From Paenibacillus sp. FSL H7-0331 (GTDB lineage: Bacteria > Bacillota > Bacilli > Paenibacillales > NBRC-103111): a stretch of 64,000 nucleotides of DNA. The translations under genes and the position numbers were made by a program. Positions 7,151 to 15,856 of this stretch are shown here, in pieces; position 1 is the stretch's first letter; each line of letters opens with the position of its first letter. Under the pieces are notes generated by a model. It was not told where the DNA came from. It worked only from the letters and a program-made list of their open reading frames with translations, and searched no databases. The stretch is from assembly GCF_001956045.1 (NCBI RefSeq), contig NZ_MRTH01000037.1:1-64000 (forward strand), given 5' to 3'.

Positions 7151-8383
7151 ATGGACAAATTACATCCTTGGGTTTGGGCTGTAGGCTTCGAAAATACCTT
7201 CATTGGTCAAACGGCCAGAGGCGAGAGGGTTCTGGATGAATATGAGATTACGCAGCACTATCAATACTGGGAGGAGGATTTAAATAGAGTCAGGGAGACA
7301 GGGGCTACCATGATTCGTTATGGTATTCCTTGGTATCGAATTGAAACCAGCAACGGTGTATTTGATTGGTCATGGACGGATAAGGTAATGGGTTATTTCG
7401 ATCAACATCGCGATTTAGTGCCTATTATTGACCTGATGCATTATGGTACGCCGTTATGGCTCAAGAACGAATTCATGAATGCGGAGTATCCGCAATTGGT
7501 TGCGAGATATGCCAAGGCATTTGCGGAAAGATACAAGGGTGTAGCTTCTTACTATACTCCACTTAATGAACCATTCGTTAATGCGGAATGGTGCGGGTGG
7601 AGTGGGAAATGGCCTCCATATCTAACAGGGGTACTTGGCTTTACGCTGATGATAAATCAGTTGTGTAAGGGGATCATTATGACCGTTAAATGCTTAAAAG
7701 AGGTTGATCCCAATGCCGTAATGGTGCACGTGGAGGCTTCCAAGAAGTATGTGGCAGAGGATCAATCCTACGAAGAAGCAACCCGATTATGGAATGAAAT
7801 ACGATTCATCATGTGGGAGTTGGTGCAGGGGCGAATTCAGAAGGGACATCCGCTGTTCACTTGGGTTCAAGATCATCATATGAGCGATCAGGATTTGGCA
7901 TGGTATGCGCAGAATCGCATTGAACTTGATCTGGTCGGAGTTAATTATTATCCGCAATTTTCCTTAAATGTGATTGGCCAAGAAACTGTTGAGCAAGGAC
8001 AGATCCCAAGGGCGGTGATGGGATCTGCCGAGGATATGATCGATATTGCCAGAGAACTGTATCAACGCTATCACAGACCCATTTTCATTACGGAGACAAG
8101 TTACAATGGTAGCGAAGAAGAGAGAGTTTCTTGGCTGGAAGATGTTATTCGTGCAAGCTGGAAAATGAGTGAAGAGGGGATTGAGCTTTATGGTGTTACC
8201 TGGTTCCCTTTTCTAGATATGGTGGATTGGCCCTACCGGACGAACGGTCTATCGTTTAAAGAGAATCTGGCTACCTTCGGTTTATATAACCTGGAAGAGC
8301 AGCCTGACGGAACGATCTACAGAGTGAAAAATGCAGCAGGAAAAAGATTCGAGGAAGAGTTGAGGGCGAAGTCAGTTTTGTGA
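7151..8383 (+). CDS. Glycoside hydrolase family 1 (beta-glucosidase type)
   Basis: A 410-residue clan GH-A enzyme without a signal peptide, so it acts on sugars after import. The family 1 landmarks are present: TPLNEP with the acid/base Glu140, GVNYYPQ around residues 263-269, and the nucleophile Glu315 in ITETS. A C-terminal Trp-rich strand (VTWFPFLDMVDWPY) also fits. It is somewhat shorter than the usual 440-470 residues. GGAG lies 11 bases before the ATG. As last gene of the LacI operon it probably splits the imported beta-glycoside into monosaccharides. The exact sugar specificity is not visible. Confidence 0.85.
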   Translation: MDKLHPWVWAVGFENTFIGQTARGERVLDEYEITQHYQYWEEDLNRVRETGATMIRYGIPWYRIETSNGVFDWSWTDKVMGYFDQHRDLVPIIDLMHYGTPLWLKNEFMNAEYPQLVARYAKAFAERYKGVASYYTPLNEPFVNAEWCGWSGKWPPYLTGVLGFTLMINQLCKGIIMTVKCLKEVDPNAVMVHVEASKKYVAEDQSYEEATRLWNEIRFIMWELVQGRIQKGHPLFTWVQDHHMSDQDLAWYAQNRIELDLVGVNYYPQFSLNVIGQETVEQGQIPRAVMGSAEDMIDIARELYQRYHRPIFITETSYNGSEEERVSWLEDVIRASWKMSEEGIELYGVTWFPFLDMVDWPYRTNGLSFKENLATFGLYNLEEQPDGTIYRVKNAAGKRFEEELRAKSVL

Positions 8384-8407
8384 TAAAAAAGCGGTTGTAT
8401 ATCGGGG

Positions 8408-8449
8408 TGCTGGCTGGGACTGCTGCGGAAAGCACTGGTGCAGCCAGCA
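8408..8449 (+). terminator. Hairpin after the family 1 glycosidase operon
   Basis: TGCTGGCTG (8408-8416) and CAGCCAGCA (8441-8449) form a perfect 9-bp stem with a 24-base loop. No clear T tract follows, so its terminator role is tentative. Confidence 0.45.
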
Positions 8450-8625
8450 TGCCTTGGTAATTAAAAATATTAAAATATTACCAAATTAATTTTAGAAAAT
8501 TACATTTTATTAATAAATGTTGAGCGTATAATTTTCTACATGAAGATATCTTTATAAGATTTGTAGCGCAAATTGTTGAACAGGAGGATGTTTGGTTAAA
8601 ACTTATTGGAAGAGGGATGATGTAA

Positions 8626-9576
8626 TTGAAAGCGGTTGTAGGCAGCTCTAGAGGTAATATCAAAGTAAACAGGAAAAACAGTATCGTACATAGTTTAAAA
8701 AAAGATTCTCTACTTTATTTTCTCTTACTATTGCCAATAGCTTATATCATAATATTTAAATATGCTCCCATATATGGTGTATTGATGGCTTTCCAGGACT
8801 ATAACATTTTTGAGGGAATTAGCGGGAGCGAGTGGGTTGGGCTTGACGTCTTCAAATTCATATTTGAACAAAATAGTTTTTACCGTGCTCTTAAAAACAC
8901 ACTGGTTTTAAATTTTCTGGATTTGATAGTAGGTTTCCCAGCACCAATAATACTGGCAGTTTTGTTGAATGAACTCCGGCATGTAAGATTTAAAAAAGCG
9001 ACCCAAACTATTTTATATTTACCGCATTTCTTGTCCTGGATCATTATTGGAGGTATGGCATACCTGATATTTTCTTCTGGAGGCATGGCGAATAGTTTCC
9101 TATCTAGCCTTGGTTTCGCTAAGATTGAGTTTCTTTCTCAAAAAACGAATTGGCTGATCATGTATCTGGCTATTGGGATATGGCAAAGTGCAGGGTGGGG
9201 TACAATCTTATATTTAGCGGCAATAACTGGAATAAACAAGGAGTTATATGAAGCTGCAGATATGGATGGGTGCAACAGGCTTCGTAAAATATGGCATATT
9301 ACTTTGCCTGGAATTAAGCCTACAATTATTATTTTGCTTATTTTACAAATTGGAAGAATGCTCTCGATAGGGTTTGATCGGCCATTTGTTTTGGGAAATT
9401 CACTGGTAAGTGAATACTCCGATGTAATCAGTACATTTGTTTATAGGATCGGAATTGGATCTGGCGATTTTTCACAGGCAACAGCAGTGGGACTATTTCA
9501 ATCTGTTGTCGGGTTGGTATTTTTAGTGACAGCGAATTTTATTGCTAAAAAAATTGGGGAACAGGGAATTTGGTGA
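8626..9576 (+). CDS. ABC transporter permease, LplB-like
   Basis: A 316-residue permease of the LplB/YtePQ type found with large oligosaccharide importers. The typical early motif YLFLLLLPIAYIIIF-like is followed by KYAPIYGVLMAFQDYN, and the cytoplasmic loop reads EAADMDGCNRLRKIWHITLP. The C-terminus ends IGEQGIW, as usual for this group. The start is TTG 8626, preceded by AGAGGG. It begins an operon with an LplC permease, a binding protein and a YesN/YesM pair. Unlike the other loci, no glycosidase is included, so the substrate is open; relatives carry pectin, xylan or mannan fragments. Confidence 0.88.
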   Translation: MKAVVGSSRGNIKVNRKNSIVHSLKKDSLLYFLLLLPIAYIIIFKYAPIYGVLMAFQDYNIFEGISGSEWVGLDVFKFIFEQNSFYRALKNTLVLNFLDLIVGFPAPIILAVLLNELRHVRFKKATQTILYLPHFLSWIIIGGMAYLIFSSGGMANSFLSSLGFAKIEFLSQKTNWLIMYLAIGIWQSAGWGTILYLAAITGINKELYEAADMDGCNRLRKIWHITLPGIKPTIIILLILQIGRMLSIGFDRPFVLGNSLVSEYSDVISTFVYRIGIGSGDFSQATAVGLFQSVVGLVFLVTANFIAKKIGEQGIW

Positions 9577-9589
9577 GGAGATGGGCTTG

Positions 9590-10462
9590 TTGAGTAGAAA
9601 GCAAAGAACTAATTTAGTTGATCTATGTATTATATTATTCCTTACTGGAGTAGCCATTACTTGTCTGGTTCCATTTCTGTATATGATTGCTCTTTCTCTA
9701 AGCTCGAATAATGCAATTATTTCGCAGAAGGTTGCTCTTTGGCCGGTAGAATTCACAATTGAAACCTATAAAACGATCTTAAACGATATAGAGATGATTT
9801 ATACACTAGGGTATACGATTGTTCTTACTATTATATATACAATAATCTGTATGTTTTTAACCGTATGCGCAGCGTATCCGCTTACAAAGAGAAGATTAAA
9901 GGGAAGAAGCTTCTTTTTAACATTCCTGGTATTTACGATGTATTTTAGTGGAGGTTTAATTCCAAGCTATATTCTGGTAAAAAACCTGCTAATGATTAAT
10001 ACGATATGGAGCTTGGTTTTGCCTGGTGCTATGAGTGTTTTCAATTTGATCATACTAAAGACCTTCTTCTCGTCACTTCCGGAAAGCCTGGAAGAATCGG
10101 CATCTATAGATGGTTGTAATGAACTGGGGATACTTGTACGGATAGTTCTTCCGCTATCTTTGCCTGCTATAGCAACCTTAAGCCTCTTTTATGCGGTTGA
10201 CAGATGGAATGGTTTTCAAGATGCACTTTTTTATATAACAGATAAGAACCTATATCCGATGCAATTAAAGCTGTATCAAATTATAACTGCAAATCAACAG
10301 TTAGATGCCCAGCAAGGTGAGGGTAGTATGGGTGCCTTTATTGTTCCTGAGTCATTGAAAGCGGCTAGTGTAATGTTTGCAACAGTCCCTATATTAGTTG
10401 TTTACCCTAAACTTCAAAAATATTTTGTTGATGGTGTCATGACGGGAGCAATTAAGGGCTGA
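9590..10462 (+). CDS. ABC transporter permease, LplC-like
   Basis: A 290-residue partner permease. TTG 9590 is preferred: GAGGAG at 9575-9580 lies 9 bases upstream and abuts the ATG at 9581, which is therefore too close. TTG 9587 is also possible. The protein opens SRKQRTNLVDLCIILFL and carries EESASIDGCNELGILVRIVLP in the ATPase-docking loop. It ends YFVDGVMTGAIKG, the standard LplC-type C-terminus. It forms a heterodimeric channel with the LplB-like protein. Confidence 0.88.
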   Translation: MSRKQRTNLVDLCIILFLTGVAITCLVPFLYMIALSLSSNNAIISQKVALWPVEFTIETYKTILNDIEMIYTLGYTIVLTIIYTIICMFLTVCAAYPLTKRRLKGRSFFLTFLVFTMYFSGGLIPSYILVKNLLMINTIWSLVLPGAMSVFNLIILKTFFSSLPESLEESASIDGCNELGILVRIVLPLSLPAIATLSLFYAVDRWNGFQDALFYITDKNLYPMQLKLYQIITANQQLDAQQGEGSMGAFIVPESLKAASVMFATVPILVVYPKLQKYFVDGVMTGAIKG

Positions 10463-10495
10463 TACTGAACCTGGAAAAGAAAGGAGGTGGTTACT

Positions 10496-10519
10496 ATGCC
10501 GATCAGCCAGGATTGGTGA
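10496..10519 (+). CDS. Seven-residue mini-ORF with strong ribosome site
   Basis: AAAGGAGGTGG lies 5-6 bases before ATG 10496, which opens MPISQDW and then stops. It sits between the LplC permease and the binding-protein gene. It may be a leader peptide affecting binding-protein expression, or what is left of a longer gene. The ribosome site is stronger than those of most neighbours, but no function is known. Confidence 0.3.
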   Translation: MPISQDW

Positions 10520-10579
10520 GGACTCATACAAATGGCCATAGAGTTTTCGAAATGACTAAGTAATAAGGAGAGGTCAAAA

Positions 10580-12154
10580 ATGAAAAATAAAAAATTGTTG
10601 GCTGTATTACCGGTTATGACGCTATTAATAAGTACAGTGGCAGGATGTGAAAGCGGGAGTAAAAAAGAAGGCCAGTCAACGTCAACGGCAGCTGCAACGC
10701 CTTCAGGTACGCCGGTTACATTAACGGTTGAAGTATTTGACAGAGGAATACAGGGACAACCGGATTTGAACAATAATACCTGGACACGGTACATTAATGA
10801 AAATTTTGGAAAACCGAATAATGCGGTTGTGAAGTTCGTTCCGGTACCCAGGTCACAGGAAATTGATAAGCTCAATGTATTGATGGCTGCAGGCGAGGCG
10901 CCTGATATATCATTTACTTATGACAGTGCAACCGTATCACGATACGCTAAGGTTAATGGCATTATTCAATTGGATGATTTATTAGCTAAGCATGGTAAGG
11001 AATTAACGAATTATCTCGGTAAGACCGTTCTTTCTTACGGACTTTTTGGTGGGAAGCAGATGGCGATCCCTGCAAAAAGAACTTCGCTCGCATGGAATGG
11101 TATGTTTATTAGAAAGGATTGGCTGGATAAAGTGGGGATGCCCATTCCTACCACCCGAGATGAATTATATAATACTTTAATTGCATTCAGAGATAAAAAT
11201 CCTGGAGGCGTAGATCGGGTTATTCCCTGGGGATTGGCAGCAACCGGTATGAACTATAACTATGGAAATTTAGGCGAATCTTTCTGGGGGAAGCAGTCGG
11301 AGGAAGAATTCGTTACAACTCCGAGTTGGCTAAGACCCGGAAATAAGGATGCGCTCAAGTTTCTTAACAAGCTCTACAATGAAAAATTAATCAGCCCTGA
11401 TTTTGCCCTAGACAAAACGGCTAAGCAGGCGGATGCTGACGTTACAAATGGTAAAGTTGGATTCTTGATTGCTAACTGGGATTATCCATTAAGGCAAAGT
11501 ATCAGTGAGCCCTTAAAAGCCAATGTACCTAACGCAAGCTTTGTTCCTATTGATACTTTTAAGAATTCTGAAGGAAAATACAAGAAAATCGCGTACAATG
11601 AAAATGGAGTGAATATCTTTATCCCTAAGAGCAGTAAAAATGCAGAGCTGGCAATTAAATACTTAAACTGGATGTCCGACCCCAAAGTATTATTCTTCCT
11701 GCAATATGGACAGGAAGGCGTTAATCACAAGATGGTTAATGGTATTCCGCAGGTTATCAATCAAACAGGGGACAACATGCAAACCAGTAATCTAAATCTT
11801 GATCTTACATTGGTTGTAAATGGTGTGGAGCTGGGTGATCCTCAGAAGAATATTAAGGCTTTAGCTGCATCGGCTCCAGGTCTCGAAGATGCTGCAGAAA
11901 AATCATACAAAATCAATACTACGGATACTTACACAAATTTCTTCTATGATACGCCAAGTGAGTCTAATATTAAGTTTGGCAAAACACTTGGGGATATGGA
12001 CAAACAAATGACGGATAAACTTATTGTTTGCAAGCCTGCAGAATTCGACAGCTTGTACGATAAGCTGGTTGCAGAGTATATGGCAGCAGGCGGGCAGACT
12101 GTAATGGATGAAAATGTGAAAATCTACAAGGCAATGCAATCCAATAAGAAATAA
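10580..12154 (+). CDS. Extracellular solute-binding lipoprotein, LplA-like
   Basis: A 524-residue family 1 binding protein. ATG 10580 has AAGGAGAGG 7 bases upstream. The signal peptide ends at the lipobox VAGC with lipidated Cys23, followed by a Ser/Thr/Ala linker. The large size and the motifs AGEAPDISFTYD, IPAKRTSLAWNGMFIRKDWLDK and a long C-terminal lobe match the LplA-type binders that accompany LplBC permeases. It is anchored on the outer face of the membrane and supplies the permeases encoded upstream. A strong terminator follows at 12211-12246, so high expression separate from the regulator genes is likely. Confidence 0.9.
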   Translation: MKNKKLLAVLPVMTLLISTVAGCESGSKKEGQSTSTAAATPSGTPVTLTVEVFDRGIQGQPDLNNNTWTRYINENFGKPNNAVVKFVPVPRSQEIDKLNVLMAAGEAPDISFTYDSATVSRYAKVNGIIQLDDLLAKHGKELTNYLGKTVLSYGLFGGKQMAIPAKRTSLAWNGMFIRKDWLDKVGMPIPTTRDELYNTLIAFRDKNPGGVDRVIPWGLAATGMNYNYGNLGESFWGKQSEEEFVTTPSWLRPGNKDALKFLNKLYNEKLISPDFALDKTAKQADADVTNGKVGFLIANWDYPLRQSISEPLKANVPNASFVPIDTFKNSEGKYKKIAYNENGVNIFIPKSSKNAELAIKYLNWMSDPKVLFFLQYGQEGVNHKMVNGIPQVINQTGDNMQTSNLNLDLTLVVNGVELGDPQKNIKALAASAPGLEDAAEKSYKINTTDTYTNFFYDTPSESNIKFGKTLGDMDKQMTDKLIVCKPAEFDSLYDKLVAEYMAAGGQTVMDENVKIYKAMQSNKK

Positions 12155-12210
12155 GAAGTAATCCAAAAGTTCATATAGGCCGTTGACATATCAGCGGATA
12201 AAGTTAAAAG

Positions 12211-12246
12211 CCTATGGACATAACGGCGTTATATCCATAGGTTTTT
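12211..12246 (+). terminator. Rho-independent terminator after the binding-protein gene
   Basis: CCTATGGA and TCCATAGG flank a further partly paired ATAACGGCGTTAT segment, giving a long stem with one mismatch, followed by TTTTT at 12242-12246. It separates the transport genes from the two-component genes. Confidence 0.85.
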
Positions 12247-12367
12247 ATCATGGAACGTGTGGCTGTCTTGTTATTTTGCTGGTAAAGGGTTAAAATTTTA
12301 GCAGATTATAGAACGGCAGGCGGATAGGCTGTTAGGAATAGGTATATCAGCTATCAAGGGGGTACTT

Positions 12368-13804
12368 ATGTATAGTGTTATTATTATAGATGATGAACCG
12401 TGGGCGATAAAAGGAATACGGAATGCATTTAACTGGAATAAATACGGGTTTGAAATCACGGGCCAATTTACAAGCGTCCATAAGGCAATTGATTTTATAT
12501 GCGAAGAGCGTCCTGATCTCGTTTTTACAGATATAAGAATGCCTGAAATTTCCGGCCTTGACCTTATTAGAATGACCAAAAAAAAGGAATTGGATGTTGA
12601 GTTCGTTATTGTAAGCGGTTTCGCTGAATTTGCATACGCGCAGGAGGCCTTAAGGTATGGTGCGCTGGATTATTTCCTGAAGCCCATAGATATAGAGATG
12701 GCAGATCCATTAATTGAAAAGCTGGCATTGCATTTTTCTAAAAAGAAAAGTATGAGAAATAACCTTATTCTAGAGGCTCTAATCTCAACGGATAAAAGAG
12801 AATTAAAACATTTAACTTCATTTTTTGATCATACATCGGACTATTACTTTCGTGTACTTATCATGTATTCAAATAGCGAAAAAAAGGATTATAATGACAG
12901 AAATTTTTTTGATAGTAAACATACATTGGAAGTTGAATTTGGATCAAGAAAGACATTATATATTCTCAAAAGTGAAAAAAGTACTGATTTGGATGATAGA
13001 TTGGATGCTACAGTTTTCACTGGTTCAGATATAAAAGCGGTAGGAATCAGCAGCATTTCTAATAATTATGAAAATATTGCTAAGCTTATAAAGGAATCAG
13101 ATATCGCAGCGTCAAACATATTTTTAAATGAGGAAAAAGGTATATTTGAATATGAGCCAAAGCTTAATTTGGTTAAGCCGTTTATAGATCGAATTTCTTC
13201 TATTATTCAAGAGAATAAGTTTGAAGAAATGGATGACATCATGAAAACACTCATGTATTCTTTCAAACAAAATAATTTAGGTATGGGGGAGGTGGTTTAT
13301 TTATGGAATCAAGTGGTCAGTGTGTTGGTTGGCACATATTACGAAGAGCTGAGATACATGGAACTTGATTTCCTGAATTACTCTGAACTGAAAGAGCGCT
13401 TTAAAAACTTTGAGTCATTATGCAGTTTTTTATATGACATTTTTATATACATCAAGCAACTGAACAGCGAGTCTGTAAATGAAGGTGATATAGACTCCTA
13501 TTTTATTCAGATGGTTAAATACATCGACAATAATTATCAGCACAAGCTATATCTTAAAGATTTATCCGTAAAATTCTTTGTAAACCAAGTATATTGCTGC
13601 CAGCTTTTTAAAAAAGTTTTGGGCAAAACCTTTTCGGAATATGTAACTGAATTGAGGATAAAAAAAGCTTGTGAGCTATTGAAACATACAGAATTATCAA
13701 TTGAAGAAATTACAACAAAAGTAGGGTTTTCTGATTACTATTATTTCAATAAAGTATTTAAGAAACAATGTGGGATAACGCCTACGAAATTCAGAAAAAG
13801 CTGA
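12368..13804 (+). CDS. YesN-type response regulator (REC + AraC helix-turn-helix)
   Basis: A 478-residue cytoplasmic regulator. Residues 1-125 form the receiver domain: acidic pair D8/D9, phospho-acceptor D55 in FTDIRMPE, and the Lys of YFLKPID. A middle region of about 240 residues has no recognised motif. Residues about 380-478 are the double AraC-type helix-turn-helix (LSVKFFVNQVYCCQLFKKV, then ITTKVGFSDYYYFNKVFKK). AAGGGGGT lies 5 bases before the ATG. It is followed after 37 bases by the YesM-type kinase, its evident partner. The target is probably the importer upstream. Confidence 0.93.
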   Translation: MYSVIIIDDEPWAIKGIRNAFNWNKYGFEITGQFTSVHKAIDFICEERPDLVFTDIRMPEISGLDLIRMTKKKELDVEFVIVSGFAEFAYAQEALRYGALDYFLKPIDIEMADPLIEKLALHFSKKKSMRNNLILEALISTDKRELKHLTSFFDHTSDYYFRVLIMYSNSEKKDYNDRNFFDSKHTLEVEFGSRKTLYILKSEKSTDLDDRLDATVFTGSDIKAVGISSISNNYENIAKLIKESDIAASNIFLNEEKGIFEYEPKLNLVKPFIDRISSIIQENKFEEMDDIMKTLMYSFKQNNLGMGEVVYLWNQVVSVLVGTYYEELRYMELDFLNYSELKERFKNFESLCSFLYDIFIYIKQLNSESVNEGDIDSYFIQMVKYIDNNYQHKLYLKDLSVKFFVNQVYCCQLFKKVLGKTFSEYVTELRIKKACELLKHTELSIEEITTKVGFSDYYYFNKVFKKQCGITPTKFRKS

Positions 13805-13841
13805 TTTATATAACCTTTTTGCAGGATCGGAGTGGGGGAAT

Positions 13842-15644
13842 TTGAAGATTAGTAGATTGAAGCTCAAACATCAGATATTACTCATATTTTTATTCGCGAT
13901 TATAATATTTACAGCAATGGAGTTCTATTTCTATTATAGCTTTTATAATTTGACTCAGAATAGAGCTACCAATTATGGTAATAAAATCATCGAACAAACA
14001 CGCCAAAAGATAGATTCAGTTTTTAACGATATAAAGGTCAGTACAAACATAGCTGTTAATAATAAAAAGATACAAGAATTCACCATTGCAGAGGATGACT
14101 ATACGAGGGATTTCGATATAGGCACTTATGTACTGGATCTCATGGAGTATATGAGGTCCTTTAATTCTTACGTGAATGGAATTGTTATTAATGACAATCA
14201 AGGAAGACGAGTTTACAGCTTAGCTTCCACAAATGGTGATATTTTTTTTTTGAAACAATATGATGAATTTATCAGTGATTATAAAAATGATAGTGAGTCT
14301 GTTAAAAAAGGAAAGTTTACAAACATATTAAAAAACGAAAAAACAGGAAATGAATATTTCTTTTATATAGCACCTATTATTGAATCTATTGGCGGGGTTT
14401 ATTTTTCTCAAAAAACAGGCTATTGTTCAGTTATGGTTAATACGGAAAAAATGCAAGAACTTGTTGAAAATACGGAATTGACGCCTAACTCTACTTTGTA
14501 TATTCTAAACAGCCGAAATGAGGTCATTGCATCCAATAATGCAAATTTACGTGGCATTTTATTCAAGGATATACTTTCAGTAGATAGAAATAGTTTAACC
14601 AATGGAGTAAAAACAACAATAAATGGGGAAGACGTAATCGTTCAGGAAAAAGGCCTGGAGCAGGCGGATGGGTGGAGTATAGTAAGTATTATTCCGGTGC
14701 ATGAATTGACAACGGACATGAATGCTATTAAAAATATTAGTATTATAGCAGGGATTGGTATAAGTCTAAGTATGATTATTCTCGGGTATTTTTTCTTAAA
14801 TAATCTAACACGACCTGTCATGGGGCTTGTAGCAGATATGCGAAAAATTGGTGAAAGAGATATGGGCTTCAGGATAAAGGTACGCTCAACCAATGAAGTT
14901 GGAGTGTTGGCGTATGATATCAATAGCATGATTGACAAAATGGAAGAGATGACAAGAAATATATTTAATACACAGGGAAGATTATATGAGTCAGAGCTCA
15001 GCAAAAAGCAGGCCGAATTTTCTGCCTTACAAAGTCAAATAAACCCGCATTTCCTGTATAATACATTAAATTGCATAAGCAGTATCGGACTTGAATACGG
15101 CAGCAAGGAAATAGCTCAGATCACTTCAAGTATGTCCAAGATATTTCGATATAGTATTAAACAAGACGAACTTGTTAGGATAAGTGAAGAAATTCAATGT
15201 ATTAAGGCATATTTGAATATTATCTCAATTAGATATGAAAACAAGTTTTCTATGGAAGTAAATGTTGATGAAAAGCTATTGGAAATGAAAACACCTAAAA
15301 TGATCTTGCAGCCCATTGTTGAAAATTCAGTATATCATGGACTTGAAAGTATGGACGCAGGGGGACATCTTAGCGTGAGCGGTCATATAGATGCTAATGG
15401 AGATGTATGTTTTCAAGTATCGGATTCTGGAAAAGGGATAGGTAAAGATGAGCTGGAAAGCATTAAAGCGAAACTGAATATGGAAGATTCGGAGAGAGTG
15501 AAAAACAGTTTTGGTGGGAAAAGTATCGGTCTTTCCAATATAAATAACAGGATAAAGCTGCTGTTTGGAGAAGGTTATGGGGTAGGGATTGAAAGTCAGG
15601 TAGGTTATGGAACGACAGTGATAGTTAAGATCCCCTATATTTGA
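13842..15644 (+). CDS. YesM-type sensor histidine kinase
   Basis: A 600-residue membrane kinase. The N-terminus has one membrane segment (about residues 10-32), then an extracellular Cache-like sensor of roughly 260 residues and a second membrane segment near 300-322. A HAMP region follows (TRPVMGLVADMRKIGERDM), then a His_kinase domain with QINPHFLYNTLN, where His403 is the phosphorylation site, and an ATPase domain with N-box PIVENSVYHG and G-box DSGKGIG. Start TTG 13842 has GGGGG 3-7 bases upstream. It probably senses a sugar, or a loaded binding protein, outside the cell and phosphorylates the regulator encoded before it. Confidence 0.93.
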   Translation: MKISRLKLKHQILLIFLFAIIIFTAMEFYFYYSFYNLTQNRATNYGNKIIEQTRQKIDSVFNDIKVSTNIAVNNKKIQEFTIAEDDYTRDFDIGTYVLDLMEYMRSFNSYVNGIVINDNQGRRVYSLASTNGDIFFLKQYDEFISDYKNDSESVKKGKFTNILKNEKTGNEYFFYIAPIIESIGGVYFSQKTGYCSVMVNTEKMQELVENTELTPNSTLYILNSRNEVIASNNANLRGILFKDILSVDRNSLTNGVKTTINGEDVIVQEKGLEQADGWSIVSIIPVHELTTDMNAIKNISIIAGIGISLSMIILGYFFLNNLTRPVMGLVADMRKIGERDMGFRIKVRSTNEVGVLAYDINSMIDKMEEMTRNIFNTQGRLYESELSKKQAEFSALQSQINPHFLYNTLNCISSIGLEYGSKEIAQITSSMSKIFRYSIKQDELVRISEEIQCIKAYLNIISIRYENKFSMEVNVDEKLLEMKTPKMILQPIVENSVYHGLESMDAGGHLSVSGHIDANGDVCFQVSDSGKGIGKDELESIKAKLNMEDSERVKNSFGGKSIGLSNINNRIKLLFGEGYGVGIESQVGYGTTVIVKIPYI

Positions 15645-15676
15645 AGTGTACATATACAACTATTATACATGTGAAG

Positions 15677-15705
15677 AACGCATCTATCTCAGGGATAGAT
15701 GCGTT
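15677..15705 (+). terminator. Terminator hairpin after the kinase gene
   Basis: AACGCATCTATC and GATAGATGCGTT form a perfect 12-bp stem with a 5-base loop, followed by GTTTATT. It lies 33 bases after the kinase stop. Confidence 0.75.
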
Positions 15706-15737
15706 GTTTATTATGACAATAATTTATAAACAACTTG

Positions 15738-15856
15738 AAGTCCGGTGAATCATGAACGGAGCGGCCAAATGATCCTGGAGAAGCGTTAGCGTTCGCCTTT
15801 GTTTCCGTACTTCGGAAGGATATTTGGCGGCGCAGCGGGACTTATTCACCGGACTT
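15738..15856. repeat. 119-bp nested inverted repeat between convergent genes
   Basis: Outer arms AAGTCCGGTGAAT (15738-15750) and ATTCACCGGACTT (15844-15856) are perfect 13-bp inverted repeats. Inside, GCCAAAT(g)ATCC (15764-15775) faces GGATATTTGGC (15818-15828), and a small hairpin TTCCG/CGGAA forms the tip. The right arm overlaps the stop codon of the minus-strand glycosidase at 15842. It may be a bidirectional terminator or a copy of a dispersed palindromic repeat; only one copy is in this window. Confidence 0.65.

Noticed and set aside
8521..8540. TATAAT-like box before the LplB gene as a promoter
   Set aside because: No acceptable -35 hexamer lies 16-18 bases upstream, so the promoter cannot be placed.
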